Part shown: positions 46,491 through 56,251 of the stretch, in pieces
How positions within the stretch are numbered: position 1 is the first letter of the stretch
Layout: each line of letters opens with the position of its first letter
NCBI GenBank assembly: GCA_963752815.1
Contig: CAVVZI010000015.1
Coordinates: forward strand, 868,001-932,000
Origin: Sva-07 sp963752815
GTDB lineage: Bacteria > Actinomycetota > Acidimicrobiia > Acidimicrobiales > Ilumatobacteraceae
Length of the DNA: 64,000 nt
Direction: 5' to 3'
Notes under the pieces: model-generated
Seen by the model: the letters and a program-made list of their open reading frames with translations, nothing else
Told to the model about the DNA's origin: nothing
The model's database searches: none
Translations under genes and position numbers: made by a program

Positions 46491-47459
46491 TCAGGGTCGC
46501 CCGTGTGCGGTGCCCGGCGTGCTCTCACCGCTCTGGCCGGGCGCGGTGGCGTCGGACGGCTTCTCACCCGATTGGCCCGGCGCGGTCGCCGACGGGCTCT
46601 CGCCGGTCTGGCCGGGTGCGGTGTCCGACGGGCTCTCACCCATCTGGCCCGGCGCAGTTGCCGACGGGCTCTCGCCGGTCTGGCCCGGTGCGGCGGCGGA
46701 CTGACCTGGGGTTGCGGCAGCGCAGAACTCCTCGACGGTCTGGCCGGAGGCAGCGGCAGCAGCGGTCAGGTTGCGGAATGGAGCCGGGAGGTCCTTCGAC
46801 GTTGTCGGAACACCATCGACGGTTCCGGTGTCGTCGCGATGCTCGACGTGGGCGGCGTAGGCCGTGCAGAGGCCGTACTGTGCCGGTCCTGTGGCATCCG
46901 GGCCGGTGGCGCCGGTCGCGGCGCGTTCATTGTCATCAGTTTCGTTCGCATCAGTCTCGTTGACCTCGGTCTGATCGACCGGAGCGACGGTGACCGCGAC
47001 TGTCGTTTCGGTCGTGGTGGGTGAATCGTCGACGTGTTTGCCGACGTTGGCGAGGGCGACTTCGGGCACGTGTTCGGTGGTGGCTTCCTCGGCCTTGTCG
47101 GACGCGAATGGTGATGGCAGGGTTCCGGTCGCGGCCGCGGCCGCGCCGGCGGATAGCAGGGTGACCGCACCGATCGTCGCGATCGTCTTGGCGGTGAGGA
47201 GCTTCTTGCGCATGGGTCGTGTCCTTGGAGTCGGTGGTCCCGCAATTGACGTGACGGCCGCTTCCTGGAATGCCGCAATGGCAGCGCCCATGCCCGAGAG
47301 CTCCGATTGGTCGGCTGGTGCCCGAAGCGCCCGGAAGAGCGCGTCGAGACCGACCGAGGCCGCGTCCTGGTCCGAGGTTGACCCGGACAGGATCCTCTCG
47401 GCCAGTTCGTCGGAGATCGGCGGTTGCGTCACCCCGTACAGATCGTCTGGGTCGCTCAT
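46491..47459 (-). CDS. Single-pass membrane partner (anti-sigma-like) with PGQ repeats
   Basis: 322 residues. The cytoplasmic N-terminal part (about 1-85) is followed by a membrane helix (TIATIGAVTLLSAGAAAAA, about 90-110) and an acidic Thr/Asn-rich outer part. Next comes a conserved-looking segment (TSKDLPAPFRNLTAAAAASG) and then Gly/Pro/Ser repeats. Overlaps the end of the sigma gene by 4 bp, as anti-sigma factors do. No named anti-sigma domain is recognisable. Confidence 0.68.
   Translation of the reverse strand: MSDPDDLYGVTQPPISDELAERILSGSTSDQDAASVGLDALFRALRAPADQSELSGMGAAIAAFQEAAVTSIAGPPTPRTRPMRKKLLTAKTIATIGAVTLLSAGAAAAATGTLPSPFASDKAEEATTEHVPEVALANVGKHVDDSPTTTETTVAVTVAPVDQTEVNETDANETDDNERAATGATGPDATGPAQYGLCTAYAAHVEHRDDTGTVDGVPTTSKDLPAPFRNLTAAAAASGQTVEEFCAAATPGQSAAAPGQTGESPSATAPGQMGESPSDTAPGQTGESPSATAPGQSGEKPSDATAPGQSGESTPGTAHGRP
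46510..46704 (-). repeat. Tandem repeat encoding PGQ(T/S)GESPS units
   Basis: Six imperfect units of roughly 33 bp (APGQTGESPSAT and variants) at the 3' end of the anti-sigma-like gene, giving a low-complexity extracytoplasmic tail. The unit count may vary between strains. Confidence 0.75.
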
Positions 47460-48052
47460 CGCATTACAGCGATCTTGGCGCCGACCTTCTTGGCCAGGGT
47501 GCGAACCGCCCGATGCTGGGTGACACGGACCCAGTTCGGCGAGCGTTGCATGATCGCGGCGACCTGGTCGACATCGAGATCACCCAACAGGCGAAGCAAC
47601 AGCACCTCGGCTTGGTCATCGCGCAACATCGACGTGATTAGCGTCGCCGCTTCCTGACCACCCAGCGAATCGAGGACCAACTGTTCGGTGCCGTCCCGAG
47701 CGGGATGAATCTCGAACACGGATCCATCGACGACATCGGTTCTGCGCCTCACGGCCGTCCGGCGGTAGTCGGCCAACCGGCGACGGGCGACGGTGAACAA
47801 CCATGCTCTGAAGTCGGACCAACCACCTTCGAACTGGCCGATCCGTTCGGCGACGGCCAGCCACACCTCGCCCGCGAGGTCGTCAGCGGCGCGGGGTTCG
47901 TGCGCCACCAGGAACCGCAACAGGCGCGGCTGAAGCTGCACGAACAACCACTCCACGGCGCGCTCGTCGCCGCGTTGCGCAGCCGGCAACAGCTCATCGA
48001 ACATCGCGTCGAGACTCGAGGCGGTCCACCCTGGTTCATCGGACCAGTCCAC
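47456..48052 (-). CDS. ECF-type sigma factor
   Basis: About 198 residues from GTG 48052 (AAGG upstream; ATG 48004 is an alternative). Region 2: EWLFVQLQPRLLRFLVAHE, DDLAGEVWLAVAERIGQFEG; region 4: LRDDQAEVLLLRLLGDLDVDQ with helix-turn-helix AAIMQRSPNWVRVTQHRAVR. Its stop overlaps the start of the membrane partner. Confidence 0.82.
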   Translation of the reverse strand: MDWSDEPGWTASSLDAMFDELLPAAQRGDERAVEWLFVQLQPRLLRFLVAHEPRAADDLAGEVWLAVAERIGQFEGGWSDFRAWLFTVARRRLADYRRTAVRRRTDVVDGSVFEIHPARDGTEQLVLDSLGGQEAATLITSMLRDDQAEVLLLRLLGDLDVDQVAAIMQRSPNWVRVTQHRAVRTLAKKVGAKIAVMR

Positions 48053-48263
48053 GCCGGGCACCTTACGGTGCGTGAACACGAATGTTCGGCCAGCGCGACG
48101 CTGCCTCGAACGGGACTGTGACCCTCCCCTGATCTGGAGGCGCAGCTGTTGATGTCGTCGCAACGCATCCATCCGACTCGGGCGGCGCGGCGCAGCGGAT
48201 GACGCCGACAACACTCGACCCGGATACCTCTGGCGCGTCACCGATGCCGTTCGAGGTCACCGC

Positions 48264-48364
48264 ATAACGCCGATCGATAGCCCAGCGCCGAGACCGGGCA
48301 CGACCCGCACAGCTCGGCCCTGATGCTGTGTCACGGAATCGCGTCACCGATCCGGCGGTCGGGG
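48264..48364. repeat. Interspersed intergenic repeat, copy 1
   Basis: Begins ATAACGCCGATCGATA and ends near GCGTCACC..CCGGCGGTCGG. It aligns along its length with 61191-61290. It lies in the 508-bp gap between the sigma gene and the ABM-like gene, which otherwise shows no gene. Confidence 0.65.
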
Positions 48365-48560
48365 CGCATCAGGCACATTCGAGTAGGCGATCTGGGACAC
48401 ACGCTCACCGGTCGTTCCACTCGTTCGACGGCCGCTCACGACGGGTCGTGGCGTTCCTGGAGCTCCCGTACCAACATCGTGTCGCGAAGGCGGTCCTGCC
48501 TGCTCTCGGCGTCGGCGGGACGCGGTACTGTACGACTCAGCGACGACGAAGGGAGCACTG

Positions 48561-48833
48561 ATGTCCGTTCTCATGATCGGTGAAGTGCCGAACCTGACCG
48601 AGGAGATCTATGGCGGAATGATTGGTCAGATGATGCCTCTCATGCGCGCCTCCAAAGGCTTCATCTCACATGCGGGTGGGCCGAGCCCGGCCGGCGGATG
48701 GCGCGTCATCGAGGTCTGGGAGTCGGAGGAGGACGGCAAGACGTGGTTCGACGAGAACGTCAAGCCCAACCTGCCTCCGGACATCGTCCCGGACCGCCGG
48801 TACTATCCGCTCCACACGGCCTTCACGAAGTAG
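48561..48833 (+). CDS. Small ABM-like protein
   Basis: 90 residues, ATG 48561 with GGGAG upstream. Pattern MRASKGFISHAGGPSPAGGW then RVIEVWESEEDGKTWFDENV is that of small dimeric alpha/beta-barrel proteins (antibiotic-biosynthesis-monooxygenase-like or quinol monooxygenase-like). Stands alone. A 66-residue ORF downstream (48901-49101, MSEPIGMPWVRATPTKVRG) overlaps the GYD gene tail to tail and is of doubtful reality. Confidence 0.7.
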   Translation: MSVLMIGEVPNLTEEIYGGMIGQMMPLMRASKGFISHAGGPSPAGGWRVIEVWESEEDGKTWFDENVKPNLPPDIVPDRRYYPLHTAFTK

Positions 48834-49018
48834 CACCCCCGACCGGAGCCGAACTGGGAGGAGTGTGGCTGTTGCGGTCGACGGGGGCTCCGCAACGACG
48901 ATGAGTGAGCCGATCGGGATGCCTTGGGTGCGTGCCACGCCGACCAAGGTGCGCGGTATGGGTCCGTGGGGCGAGCTGACAACCAAGCGGATGGTGCGGC
49001 GGCTGTCACGCGACGATG

Positions 49019-49339
49019 TCAGGTTCCGGGAGCGCGATACGTCGGCGTCTTCGCGGCGGCGGCGTCCACATCTTCGGGTGTCATCAGCGGAGTCAGATTG
49101 ATGCTCACAGCACCGCTGGAGTTGATCATCAGAGACAGTGCCGTGGCGCTCGCGTCGTCGGGCATTTCGCAGATGCCGTACACGTCCGTGTCGCCGAACG
49201 CGTAATAGATGCAGTCGAGAGTGCCTCCGACCGATTCGACAGCAGCCCGGGCGGCGTCACGCCGCTTCGAACCGCCCTCGGTCATCAGCCCCTTCACGCC
49301 ATCACCCACGTAGTTGGCTCGAATCAGAAATTTCGCCAT
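49019..49339 (-). CDS. GYD-domain protein
   Basis: 106 residues, ATG 49339 with AGGAGG upstream. KFLIRANYVGDGVKGLMTEG, VGGTLDCIYYAFGDTDVYGI and ALSLMINSSGAVSINLTPLM give the ferredoxin-like fold of GYD proteins. These are widespread in actinobacteria and of unknown biochemical role. Confidence 0.85.
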   Translation of the reverse strand: MAKFLIRANYVGDGVKGLMTEGGSKRRDAARAAVESVGGTLDCIYYAFGDTDVYGICEMPDDASATALSLMINSSGAVSINLTPLMTPEDVDAAAAKTPTYRAPGT

Positions 49340-49500
49340 GCCCTGCCCCTCCTTCTCGGCCACCAGAACGGGGACCTGCGCTCAGTTTGAGCCCACGGCG
49401 CCAGCGTTGGCAAGCAAGCATGCACCGGAGTCGTCGAAGCGGCATCCGCCCGACCGATGGCCGAAGCATGGTCCTCGGCTAGGACGAGGGCGTCGAGGAC

Positions 49501-49620
49501 ATGGCACTCTCGAAGGGGACCACCAACGGCACCGACCAGACCCGCCAGGGCAATCCGAGCTACATGGGGACGTTTGCCCCTACTTCGCCCTACGAGGAGG
49601 GGCGCAACATGACCGTATAG
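49501..49620 (+). CDS. 39-residue small ORF
   Basis: MALSKGTTNGTDQTRQGNPS...EEGRNMTV, ending 25 bp before the reductase TTG. Strong G/C bias at third codon positions, like real genes here, and GAGG before the ATG. Not recognised; may be a small protein co-transcribed with the reductase. The rest of the 49340-49645 interval shows nothing. Confidence 0.35.
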   Translation: MALSKGTTNGTDQTRQGNPSYMGTFAPTSPYEEGRNMTV

Positions 49621-49645
49621 CTCTCCGAAGAGAGGAGGTCCAACG

Positions 49646-50158
49646 TTGCCTTACCCGACACCTGACAAGGCCCGACTTCCTCCCCGCTGGTTCATACGTT
49701 TCTTCTGGCTTGCCCATCGACGCGTGTACCGCTGGACTGGTGGCCGCCTCGGTCTATGGCGACCGAAGCCCGGTAGATGGGGCACCATGCGCATCACTAC
49801 GATCGGGCGGAGGACCGGCCGGTCCCGCGCCGTCATCGTCGGCTACTTCGAAGACGGTCCCAACCTCGTGACCATGGCCATGAACGGCTGGGGCGACACC
49901 GAACCGGCCTGGTGGCTCAACCTCCAAGCGCATCCCGACGTCACCGTCGATCTCGTCGATGGCCCCCGGCAGGTCACCGGTCGGCAAGCACAGGGCGAGG
50001 AACGCGAGCGATTGTGGGACCGATGGCGACAGATCGACAAGAACCTCGACGCCTATGCCGCGCGCCGCTCGATGCAGACCGCGGTTGTGGTTCTTGAACC
50101 GTGGCTCCCGTCGGAGGGGCAGGTGCCCCAACCCGGCATGGTCCAGCAGTCCGACTGA
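49646..50158 (+). CDS. Deazaflavin (F420)-dependent nitroreductase family protein
   Basis: 170 residues; TTG start at 49646 supported by AGAGGAGGT six bases upstream. Split-barrel pattern ITTIGRRTGRSRAVIVGYFE, MAMNGWGDTEPAWWLNLQAH, PDVTVDLVDGPRQVTGRQA is typical of the DDN/F420H2 quinone-reductase family. Uses F420 by family; substrate unknown. Downstream lies an IS3 fragment. Confidence 0.87.
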   Translation: MPYPTPDKARLPPRWFIRFFWLAHRRVYRWTGGRLGLWRPKPGRWGTMRITTIGRRTGRSRAVIVGYFEDGPNLVTMAMNGWGDTEPAWWLNLQAHPDVTVDLVDGPRQVTGRQAQGEERERLWDRWRQIDKNLDAYAARRSMQTAVVVLEPWLPSEGQVPQPGMVQQSD

Positions 50159-50181
50159 CGCGCCAGATCCGCAAGTCGGCG

Positions 50182-50420
50182 CTATCGGACGAACGCCCAA
50201 CGGCCGCTCATAACAACGGCTGCCGAGCTGATGTGCCCCGGTTTCGCGACGTCGGGATTCTTGAGTCGGTCATGCCGTTGGGTGTGGTGGATGTTCTCAT
50301 ACTCGATCGGGGTCAGCATTCCGATCGAGCTGTGGCGACGTTGCCGGTTGTGGAAGATCTCGACATATTCGAACATCGCTGAGGCGAGCTCGACGCAGGC
50401 GTTCCCTCGCTTCCGGTTCA
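50182..50420 (-). mobile_element. IS3-family transposase 3' remnant
   Basis: Minus strand ACVELASAMFEYVEIFHNRQ then RRHSSIGMLTPIEYEN, the C-terminus of IS3 OrfB (Glu of the DDE triad lies just upstream and is not recoverable). Frame is open to 50182, past the usual end. No 5' part and no inverted repeats found. Confidence 0.8.
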
Positions 50421-50593
50421 GCAGACTCAGCGACCGTCGGCTCCTCGCGGATGACCATTTCGCTCAGTCTCGACGGGCCGCCGGTCACGCTGCATTGAAG
50501 ATCCGTGGGCCTGCGTGGATTCGTACCGGGGACAGGGCCACTACCCTGGTGCCACGTGTCGGTCGGGGGATCGACGCCGAGCTTGGGGGTCGG

Positions 50594-51886
50594 ATGATGA
50601 CGATGCTGGACGTGGAATGGCCGACCGCATGGGTGAAGCCGCCGGAGGCCGTGCCCTTGGACGCGATCGACCTGGGCTCGATGCACGGCTTTTGGGACCA
50701 GCCCGACGCCTTCCGCGACGGCGCGTTCTTCACGCTCCGCCACGAGCGGCCGGTGCCGTTCTTCGCGGAGCCGGAGCTGCCCGGCTTCCCCGTCGGTCCG
50801 GGCTTCTGGTCGGTGACGACGTTCGACGACGTGTGGCACGTGAGTCGCAGCCCGAAGGTCTTCAGCTCCGTACCCTCGATCGTGCTTGCCGATCAGGCGC
50901 CCGAGGTGGCCGAGTTCTTCGGGTCGATGATCGTGTTGGACGACCCGCGGCACATCCGACTACGGATGATCGTCCAGAAGGCGTTCACGCCGCGGGTGGT
51001 CGCGATGGTGGAGGAGGCGGTGAAGTCGCGCACGAAGCAGATCGTGCAGCGCATGCTCGAGCGCCATCCCGACGGTCACTGCGACATCGTCCGCGAGGTG
51101 GCTGCGCCGCTACCGCTCCAGATCATCTGCTCGATGATGGGGATCCCCGAGGAGGACGAGGAGCGCGTCTTCCAGTGGACCAACGTGATACTCGGCGAGT
51201 TCGAGACGGAGGAGGATTTCACGACGTTCGAACGCGTCGCGAACGAGATCGGGGCGTACGGGATCGAGCTGGCAGCACGACGTCGCGAGCAACCGACCGA
51301 GGACCTGTCGACCGCGTTGGTGCAGGCCGAGGTCGATGGTGAGCGGCTCAGCGACGCGGAGGTCGCCTCGTTCTTCATCCTGCTCGCCGCAGCAGGCAAC
51401 GAGACGACGCGCAACGCGATCACGCACGGCCTGCTGGAGCTGACCCGACACCCGGACCAGCGTGCGCGGTGGTGGTCGGACTTCGACGGGATGTCGAAGA
51501 CAGCGGTGGAGGAGATCGTCCGTTGGGCGTCGCCCGTCATCTACATGCGGCGCCGTGTCATGGAAGACACCGTGGTCGGCGGCCAGCAGATGCGGGCCGG
51601 CGACAAGGTGGCGATGTGGTACGCCTCGGCGAACCGCGACGAAGCGCACTTCGCCGACCCATACCGCTTCGACCTGTCACGTGATCCCAACCCGCAGGTG
51701 GGCTACGGCGCAGGTGGGCCGCACTTCTGCCTCGGGGCCAACCTCGCCCGACGCGAGATCACGCTCGCGTTCCGCGAGCTACACGAGCAGGTCCCGGACA
51801 TCCGCGCTGTGGGCGAGCCGGACATGCTGCTGTCAGCCTTCATCCACGGGATCAAGCGGCTCGACTGCGAGTTCACAGCGCGCTGA
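50594..51886 (+). CDS. Cytochrome P450, CYP124/125/142-like
   Basis: 430 residues, ATG 50594 (GGGGG upstream). I-helix LAAAGNETTRNAITHGL, ExxR in EEIVRWASPVIYMRR, haem loop GYGAGGPHFCLGANLARRE, and C-terminal FIHGIKRLDCEF. The haem loop and ending resemble P450s that hydroxylate the terminal carbon of sterol or branched lipid chains. Isolated from redox partners. Preceded by the IS3 remnant. Confidence 0.88.
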   Translation: MMTMLDVEWPTAWVKPPEAVPLDAIDLGSMHGFWDQPDAFRDGAFFTLRHERPVPFFAEPELPGFPVGPGFWSVTTFDDVWHVSRSPKVFSSVPSIVLADQAPEVAEFFGSMIVLDDPRHIRLRMIVQKAFTPRVVAMVEEAVKSRTKQIVQRMLERHPDGHCDIVREVAAPLPLQIICSMMGIPEEDEERVFQWTNVILGEFETEEDFTTFERVANEIGAYGIELAARRREQPTEDLSTALVQAEVDGERLSDAEVASFFILLAAAGNETTRNAITHGLLELTRHPDQRARWWSDFDGMSKTAVEEIVRWASPVIYMRRRVMEDTVVGGQQMRAGDKVAMWYASANRDEAHFADPYRFDLSRDPNPQVGYGAGGPHFCLGANLARREITLAFRELHEQVPDIRAVGEPDMLLSAFIHGIKRLDCEFTAR

Positions 51887-52567
51887 CGCGGCAGCGACGC
51901 ATGCCGGTCAGCCCCAGCCGCGGTCGATCGGCGTAGCGCTCGACGAACAGCCGGCTCCCTGCGGGGCCGGCCGGCAAGACGAAGTCGCGTCGACGAGGAC
52001 CATGTGCGCTATGTCGGCAGCGACGAGCGTGGCGAGGTGGCGCGCTCTTGGGACCGCTAACGCGGCTGCGCTGCCATCCGCGAGCACGACGGATCGACGG
52101 ATACGGACGTGCAACAGCGCGGTGGAGGTGTACCGAATGTGCGCGCATATCGACGGGAGGTGCCGTTCGAGGACACTCGATAACGCGCGTGCATAACCAC
52201 GACGCTGGCACGGGCAGCGCGCTCATAACGGCCCATTCGTGACACGAGATAATCCCAACTGGCAGTGTTCGGATTCGCCGGCGGTGCGGCGCGCGTTGCG
52301 CAAAGAAACGCTGAGCGAAGTGTGTGGCTGGACGTCGCCCACGCACCGGTATCACTGGAGGTAGAGGGCACTACAGCGATGGGGTCTGTGCGCGTGCGCG
52401 GCTTCGATGTGCGGGCCCCGGGCGGGAATTTGCGTGCCGGAATGAGTGGTCTGGTCGTGGCGCCGCCCGCGGGGTGCGATCCACGTGTTGTCGCGTTCTT
52501 GAGGTCGATTCACGACGTGTGCCGGCAACCCACGACGCGCACGTGGGTGCGCCGCGCGGTTGCCAGT
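51887..52567. other. Gap with possible eroded coding sequence
   Basis: 681 bp without a gene I can support. Minus-strand pieces in two frames (AAALAVPRARHLATLVAADI; LFVERYADRPRLGLTGMRRC) look like fragments of a decayed gene of unknown family. Bases 52400-52567 resemble 54900-55031, the same position downstream of the paralogous membrane gene, so the duplication includes 3' flank. Confidence 0.4.
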
Positions 52568-53803
52568 TCAGCTAGGGAGGCTCGCGAGGCATTCCTCGAG
52601 GCCAGATCCGAGGCCAGTTCCGTACGGGCCGCCGGTCATGCCTTGGCGGAGTTCGTGATACTCGGCATTCAGCTCGGCGAGGCGAGTGGAATCGCCCGCG
52701 GTGGCCGCCGCCGCCGATTCTTCGGCGATGGCGGCGAGACCGGAGTAGCTGGTGTTGGAACCATACGGTCGGCGTGTCGGTCGACCGTGGCGCGTAAGCG
52801 CGAGTGTCCCCAGGTCCTTTTTCGTTTGCTCCAGGACCGCAGCGGCGGCTGTGTAGTCCGTGGCGACTTGATCGAGCGCGCCGTCGGTGAACACGGTGAG
52901 CTCGCGGTGCTGGGGAGCGCGGCTGGAACAGTACGCGGCGACGTCGGCAGGGTAGGACTCGCGTCTCAGGAGCACGGTCTGCACGTACTCCTGGGTGCGC
53001 TGCTCCCAGAGCGGGAGCGCGTCCTCGGTGAGCCGCCTCAATCCAGAATATTCGCCGTCGTACAGATATGGGCCGTCGTACAGGACCGGGAGGTCGTCGG
53101 GATGTTCGGCCTTGATCCAGAGTTGGAAGGATGACCACTGCCCGGGCCACCCGTTCGATGCGGGCGTCACTTTCTCCGCAGCGACGATCTGGCCGTCGCG
53201 GATGGTGAGATCCCAGTAGTTGTCGCGGAAGGGGTCGTTCCCGAGGGCGTCGGAGCCCAACAGGTGGAAGTCGAAACCGCAGCGCAGGATGATGCCGGCT
53301 TCAGGGTCGTCGTCGAGTGGTTCGCAGCCGTTGATGATCATCTTGGATCCGGTCGCTTCGGTCCAGGCGATATCCCCACGGAACTCCTCCATCGACCCCC
53401 ACATCTCTGCGGCTGCGATGGCACTGTCGGTGATGTAGTTGAGGGCTTGGTCGGCGTCGTTGGCGGCGTAGGCGTCGAGGAAGCCGCGAGCGATCCCCAC
53501 CGCAGCCGCCGTGGCCTCGGGGACATCGGGGGCGACAGTGTCGGCCGGCACGGGGGGTGCGCTGTCATCGCGATCGGCGAGCATGAGACCTCCGACGACG
53601 ATCGCCACGACAGCCGCAGCGGCGACTGCGATGACCGGCCAGCGGCGAGCGCTGTCGGGTTGCGTTGGAGTGAGGTCGCTGTCGATGAGTGTCACGGTGT
53701 CGGTCCGTGGACGACGGGTCACATCGGTGAGAGCGATCGGACCGGCCAACTGGTCCAACCGCTCAGCATGCTCGCGGATCAAGTCATCAAGGCGAGACGC
53801 CAT
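52568..53803 (-). CDS. Membrane partner of an ECF sigma factor, paralogue A
   Basis: 411 residues. Cytoplasmic N-terminus (about 55 residues, RLDDLIREHAERLDQLAGPI), one helix (WPVIAVAAAAVVAIVVGGLM), a short linker, an NTF2-like segment (ARGFLDAYAANDADQALNYI), then a larger domain with paired Cys (CEPLDDDP, LRCGFDFHL; CSSRAP; ECLASLP). Overlaps the sigma gene end by 17 bp. By position an anti-sigma factor with an extracytoplasmic sensor; the sensor is shared with 55032-56251. Confidence 0.72.
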   Translation of the reverse strand: MASRLDDLIREHAERLDQLAGPIALTDVTRRPRTDTVTLIDSDLTPTQPDSARRWPVIAVAAAAVVAIVVGGLMLADRDDSAPPVPADTVAPDVPEATAAAVGIARGFLDAYAANDADQALNYITDSAIAAAEMWGSMEEFRGDIAWTEATGSKMIINGCEPLDDDPEAGIILRCGFDFHLLGSDALGNDPFRDNYWDLTIRDGQIVAAEKVTPASNGWPGQWSSFQLWIKAEHPDDLPVLYDGPYLYDGEYSGLRRLTEDALPLWEQRTQEYVQTVLLRRESYPADVAAYCSSRAPQHRELTVFTDGALDQVATDYTAAAAVLEQTKKDLGTLALTRHGRPTRRPYGSNTSYSGLAAIAEESAAAATAGDSTRLAELNAEYHELRQGMTGGPYGTGLGSGLEECLASLPS

Positions 53804-54263
53804 CGGAGACCTCCAAGTCGTGGCGGAGCCGTTCCATGCCCCTACCCAGGTGTGTGCGCAGTGTTGCCAGGGAGACGCCCAACACATCAGCCGCCTCGCG
53901 AAAGCTGTAGCCATATCCGTGGACCAGGAGGACCGCGGCGCGTTGCTGACTGCTCAGGTTCGCCATCGCGGCGTCGAGCCGCGGCTCGAACGACGATTCC
54001 CGCTCCGACCAGTCCGAGCACTTCGGCGACGCGTTCGGTTGCCGCCACTGCATGTCGCGCTTCGCCGCCGACTGCCCAACACGAAACAAGTAGCCGCCGA
54101 TGTCGCCCACCCCATCGAGACGATCACGATGCTCCCACGCCCACGACAACGCGTCGGCGGCGGCCTCCCTACCGACGATTGGTCCATACCACGCAACCAG
54201 CGCTCGCCGCAGGCGCGGCTCGACCTGTTCGAACATCGCGGCGAACGGTCCCTCGTCCATCAC
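53787..54263 (-). CDS. ECF sigma factor paired with paralogue A
   Basis: 158 residues. Region 2 RRALVAWYGPIVGREAAADA, LSWAWEHRDRLDGVGDIGGY; region 4 SSQQRAAVLLVHGYGYSFRE with helix-turn-helix AADVLGVSLATLRTHLGRGM. Shorter than typical (about 180). Its start lies 768 bp from the next gene, so its promoter is in that gap. Confidence 0.83.
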   Translation of the reverse strand: MMDEGPFAAMFEQVEPRLRRALVAWYGPIVGREAAADALSWAWEHRDRLDGVGDIGGYLFRVGQSAAKRDMQWRQPNASPKCSDWSERESSFEPRLDAAMANLSSQQRAAVLLVHGYGYSFREAADVLGVSLATLRTHLGRGMERLRHDLEVSDGVSP

Positions 54264-55031
54264 TATGTAGAGTCACACGAACGCCCAAGTGTGCGACACC
54301 ACCGCCCATATCGGCCTGATCCGCGCTCCCGATCCGGGTGGCCGCGACGACACAGACGTACCGATGCGGAACCGGCAGCGAGGATTGGGTTCGTCGTTGA
54401 CTGGTGGTTTGTTGGTCGGTCAGCGTGTGGGTGGGTGTCCTGCCGGGTCTGACCCCAACTCTGCCGGCTGACTTCTTCGGCTGTCCTGCAAACGATCCGT
54501 CGGCCCGGTTCGGGCACCCACCCGACGCCCATCAGTCGGACGGTGTGACCTACTAGGACCTGTCGCAACGGCCCTTCGCTGTCCTGTCCATCGTTCCGAT
54601 CGGTGCGTGTCATCCCAAACCATGACGAAAGGAATGACATGACCGTGCCATCAGGCATCGGGATCGTCTCCGATCTCGATTCGTCCTGGAGGATCAGCCC
54701 CGTCCATCACCCGCGATCCGGTCACGTGAATCGGGCCGGTGCCATCGACGCCGCGTTGCTCTGCCGTGCGGGTTTGCTCGAAAGGCTGAACCTGCCCGCT
54801 CCGAACCGGCCAGTAGGAGGCCTAGCGGAGAACATGATCTGGGCCGGTGATCAGCATTGTGACGCGTGAAACCCGAGCGATCTTGAGGAATCCGCGCTCT
54901 GGACCGATTGGTCTGGTCGAGGCGCCGCAGGCGGTGTGCGCGCGATGTGGTGCCGCGTTCTTGAGGTCGGGTTCGGCTTGTGCCGGTAACCCGTGACGCG
55001 CCCTTGAGTACGTCGCGACTCGGACGCCCGT
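54264..55031. other. 768-bp gap, possible small ORF
   Basis: No recognised gene. One ORF of 76 residues (54639-54869, MTVPSGIGIVSDLDSSWRIS) has AAAGGA five bases before its ATG; I cannot name it. The right 130 bp resemble the 3' flank of paralogue A. Confidence 0.35.
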
Positions 55032-56251
55032 TCATTCCGGCAGGCTCGCGAGGCAGTCCTCGAGGCCGGATCCGGCCGGGCCGGCGGTCATGGCTCGGCG
55101 GAGTTCGTGGTACGCGGTATTCAGCTCGGCGAGGCCAGCGGAGTCGCCCGCGTCGGCTGCCGACGCCGAATCTTCGGCGAGGTGAGCGAGGCCGATGAGC
55201 CGGCTGCGGAAGTCCTTGTACACCGTCATGTCGGTTGACCGCGGCGTCTCGAGTGGCGTCAACTCGTCATACGTCTGCTGCAAGACCGCGGCGCCGGCCG
55301 TGTAGTCCGCGGCAACCTGATCGAGAACCCCGTCGGTGGGCACGGCGACCCCCGCGAGTTCGGGAGCTCGTGCGGTACAGATCGCAGCGACGTCGGCGGC
55401 GTAGGCAACGCGTCTCGTCAGCACGGTCTGCACGTATTCCTGTGTGCGCTGCTCCCAGGCCTGGAGTGCGTCCTCGGTGAACCGCCTCGCGCCCTGCGAA
55501 TCTGTCGGTGTACAAGACCAGGACGTCGTCGGGATGTTCGGCCTTGATCCAGAGTTGGAACGGCGTTCCACATCTCGTCGTTCCACCGTTCGATGTGGGC
55601 GTATCTCGCTCACTGCAGCGACGATCTCGCCGTCGCGAATGGTGAGATCCCAGTAGTTGTCGCCGTACGGGCCGTTACCGAGGGCGTCGGAGCCCAACAG
55701 GTGGAAGTCGAAACCGCAGCGCAGGGTGACACCGGCTTCAGTGGTCGCGGCGTGGGGTTCGCAGTTGTTGATCATCATCTTGGAATCCCGTCGCCTCGTT
55801 CCAGGCGATCTCCCCGCGGAACTCCTCCGTCGACCCCCACATTTCTCGTGATGGCACTGTCGGTGATGTAGTTGAGGGCTTGGTCGGCGTCGTTGGCGAC
55901 GTAGGCATCGAGGAAGCCGCGAGCGATCTCCTCGTCAGCCGCCGTGACTTCGGGGATATCGGGGGCGACGGTGTCGGCCGGGACTGGGGGTGCGCTGTCA
56001 TCGCGATCGGCGAGCATCAAAGCGCCGACGACGATCGCCACGACAGTTGCGGCGGCGACCGCGATGATCGGCCAACGGTGACGGCCATCGGGTTGCGTCG
56101 AGGCGGGTTCGGTAGCGGTAAGGGTCATCGTTGAACTCCTTGCTCGTAGCGCGGCGAGGTACTCGGTGCCGTCGACAGCCGGGGCGTCAGCACGACGGCG
56201 GTCAGGGTCGGCCCGTCGGAGCAGGCGCATCACTTCGTCTTCGGTAGTCAC
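55032..56251 (-). pseudogene. Membrane partner of an ECF sigma factor, paralogue B, frameshifted
   Basis: N-terminus MTTEDEVMRLLRRADPDRRR differs from paralogue A, but from the helix on (WPIIAVAAATVVAIVVGALM, DDSAPPVPADTVAPD) the two are nearly the same, including long identical DNA stretches. Frame breaks near 55850, 55790 and 55560 split it; the 3' part is open to 55032 (TDGVLDQVAADYTAGAAVLQ). May be a true gene with sequence errors or a decaying duplicate. Start overlaps the sigma stop by 4 bp. Confidence 0.7.

Noticed and set aside
46510..46704. Plus-strand ORF over the repeats (PGAVADGLSPVW)
   Set aside because: It is the antisense reading of the PGQ repeats of the minus-strand gene, which has a proper N-terminus and membrane helix.
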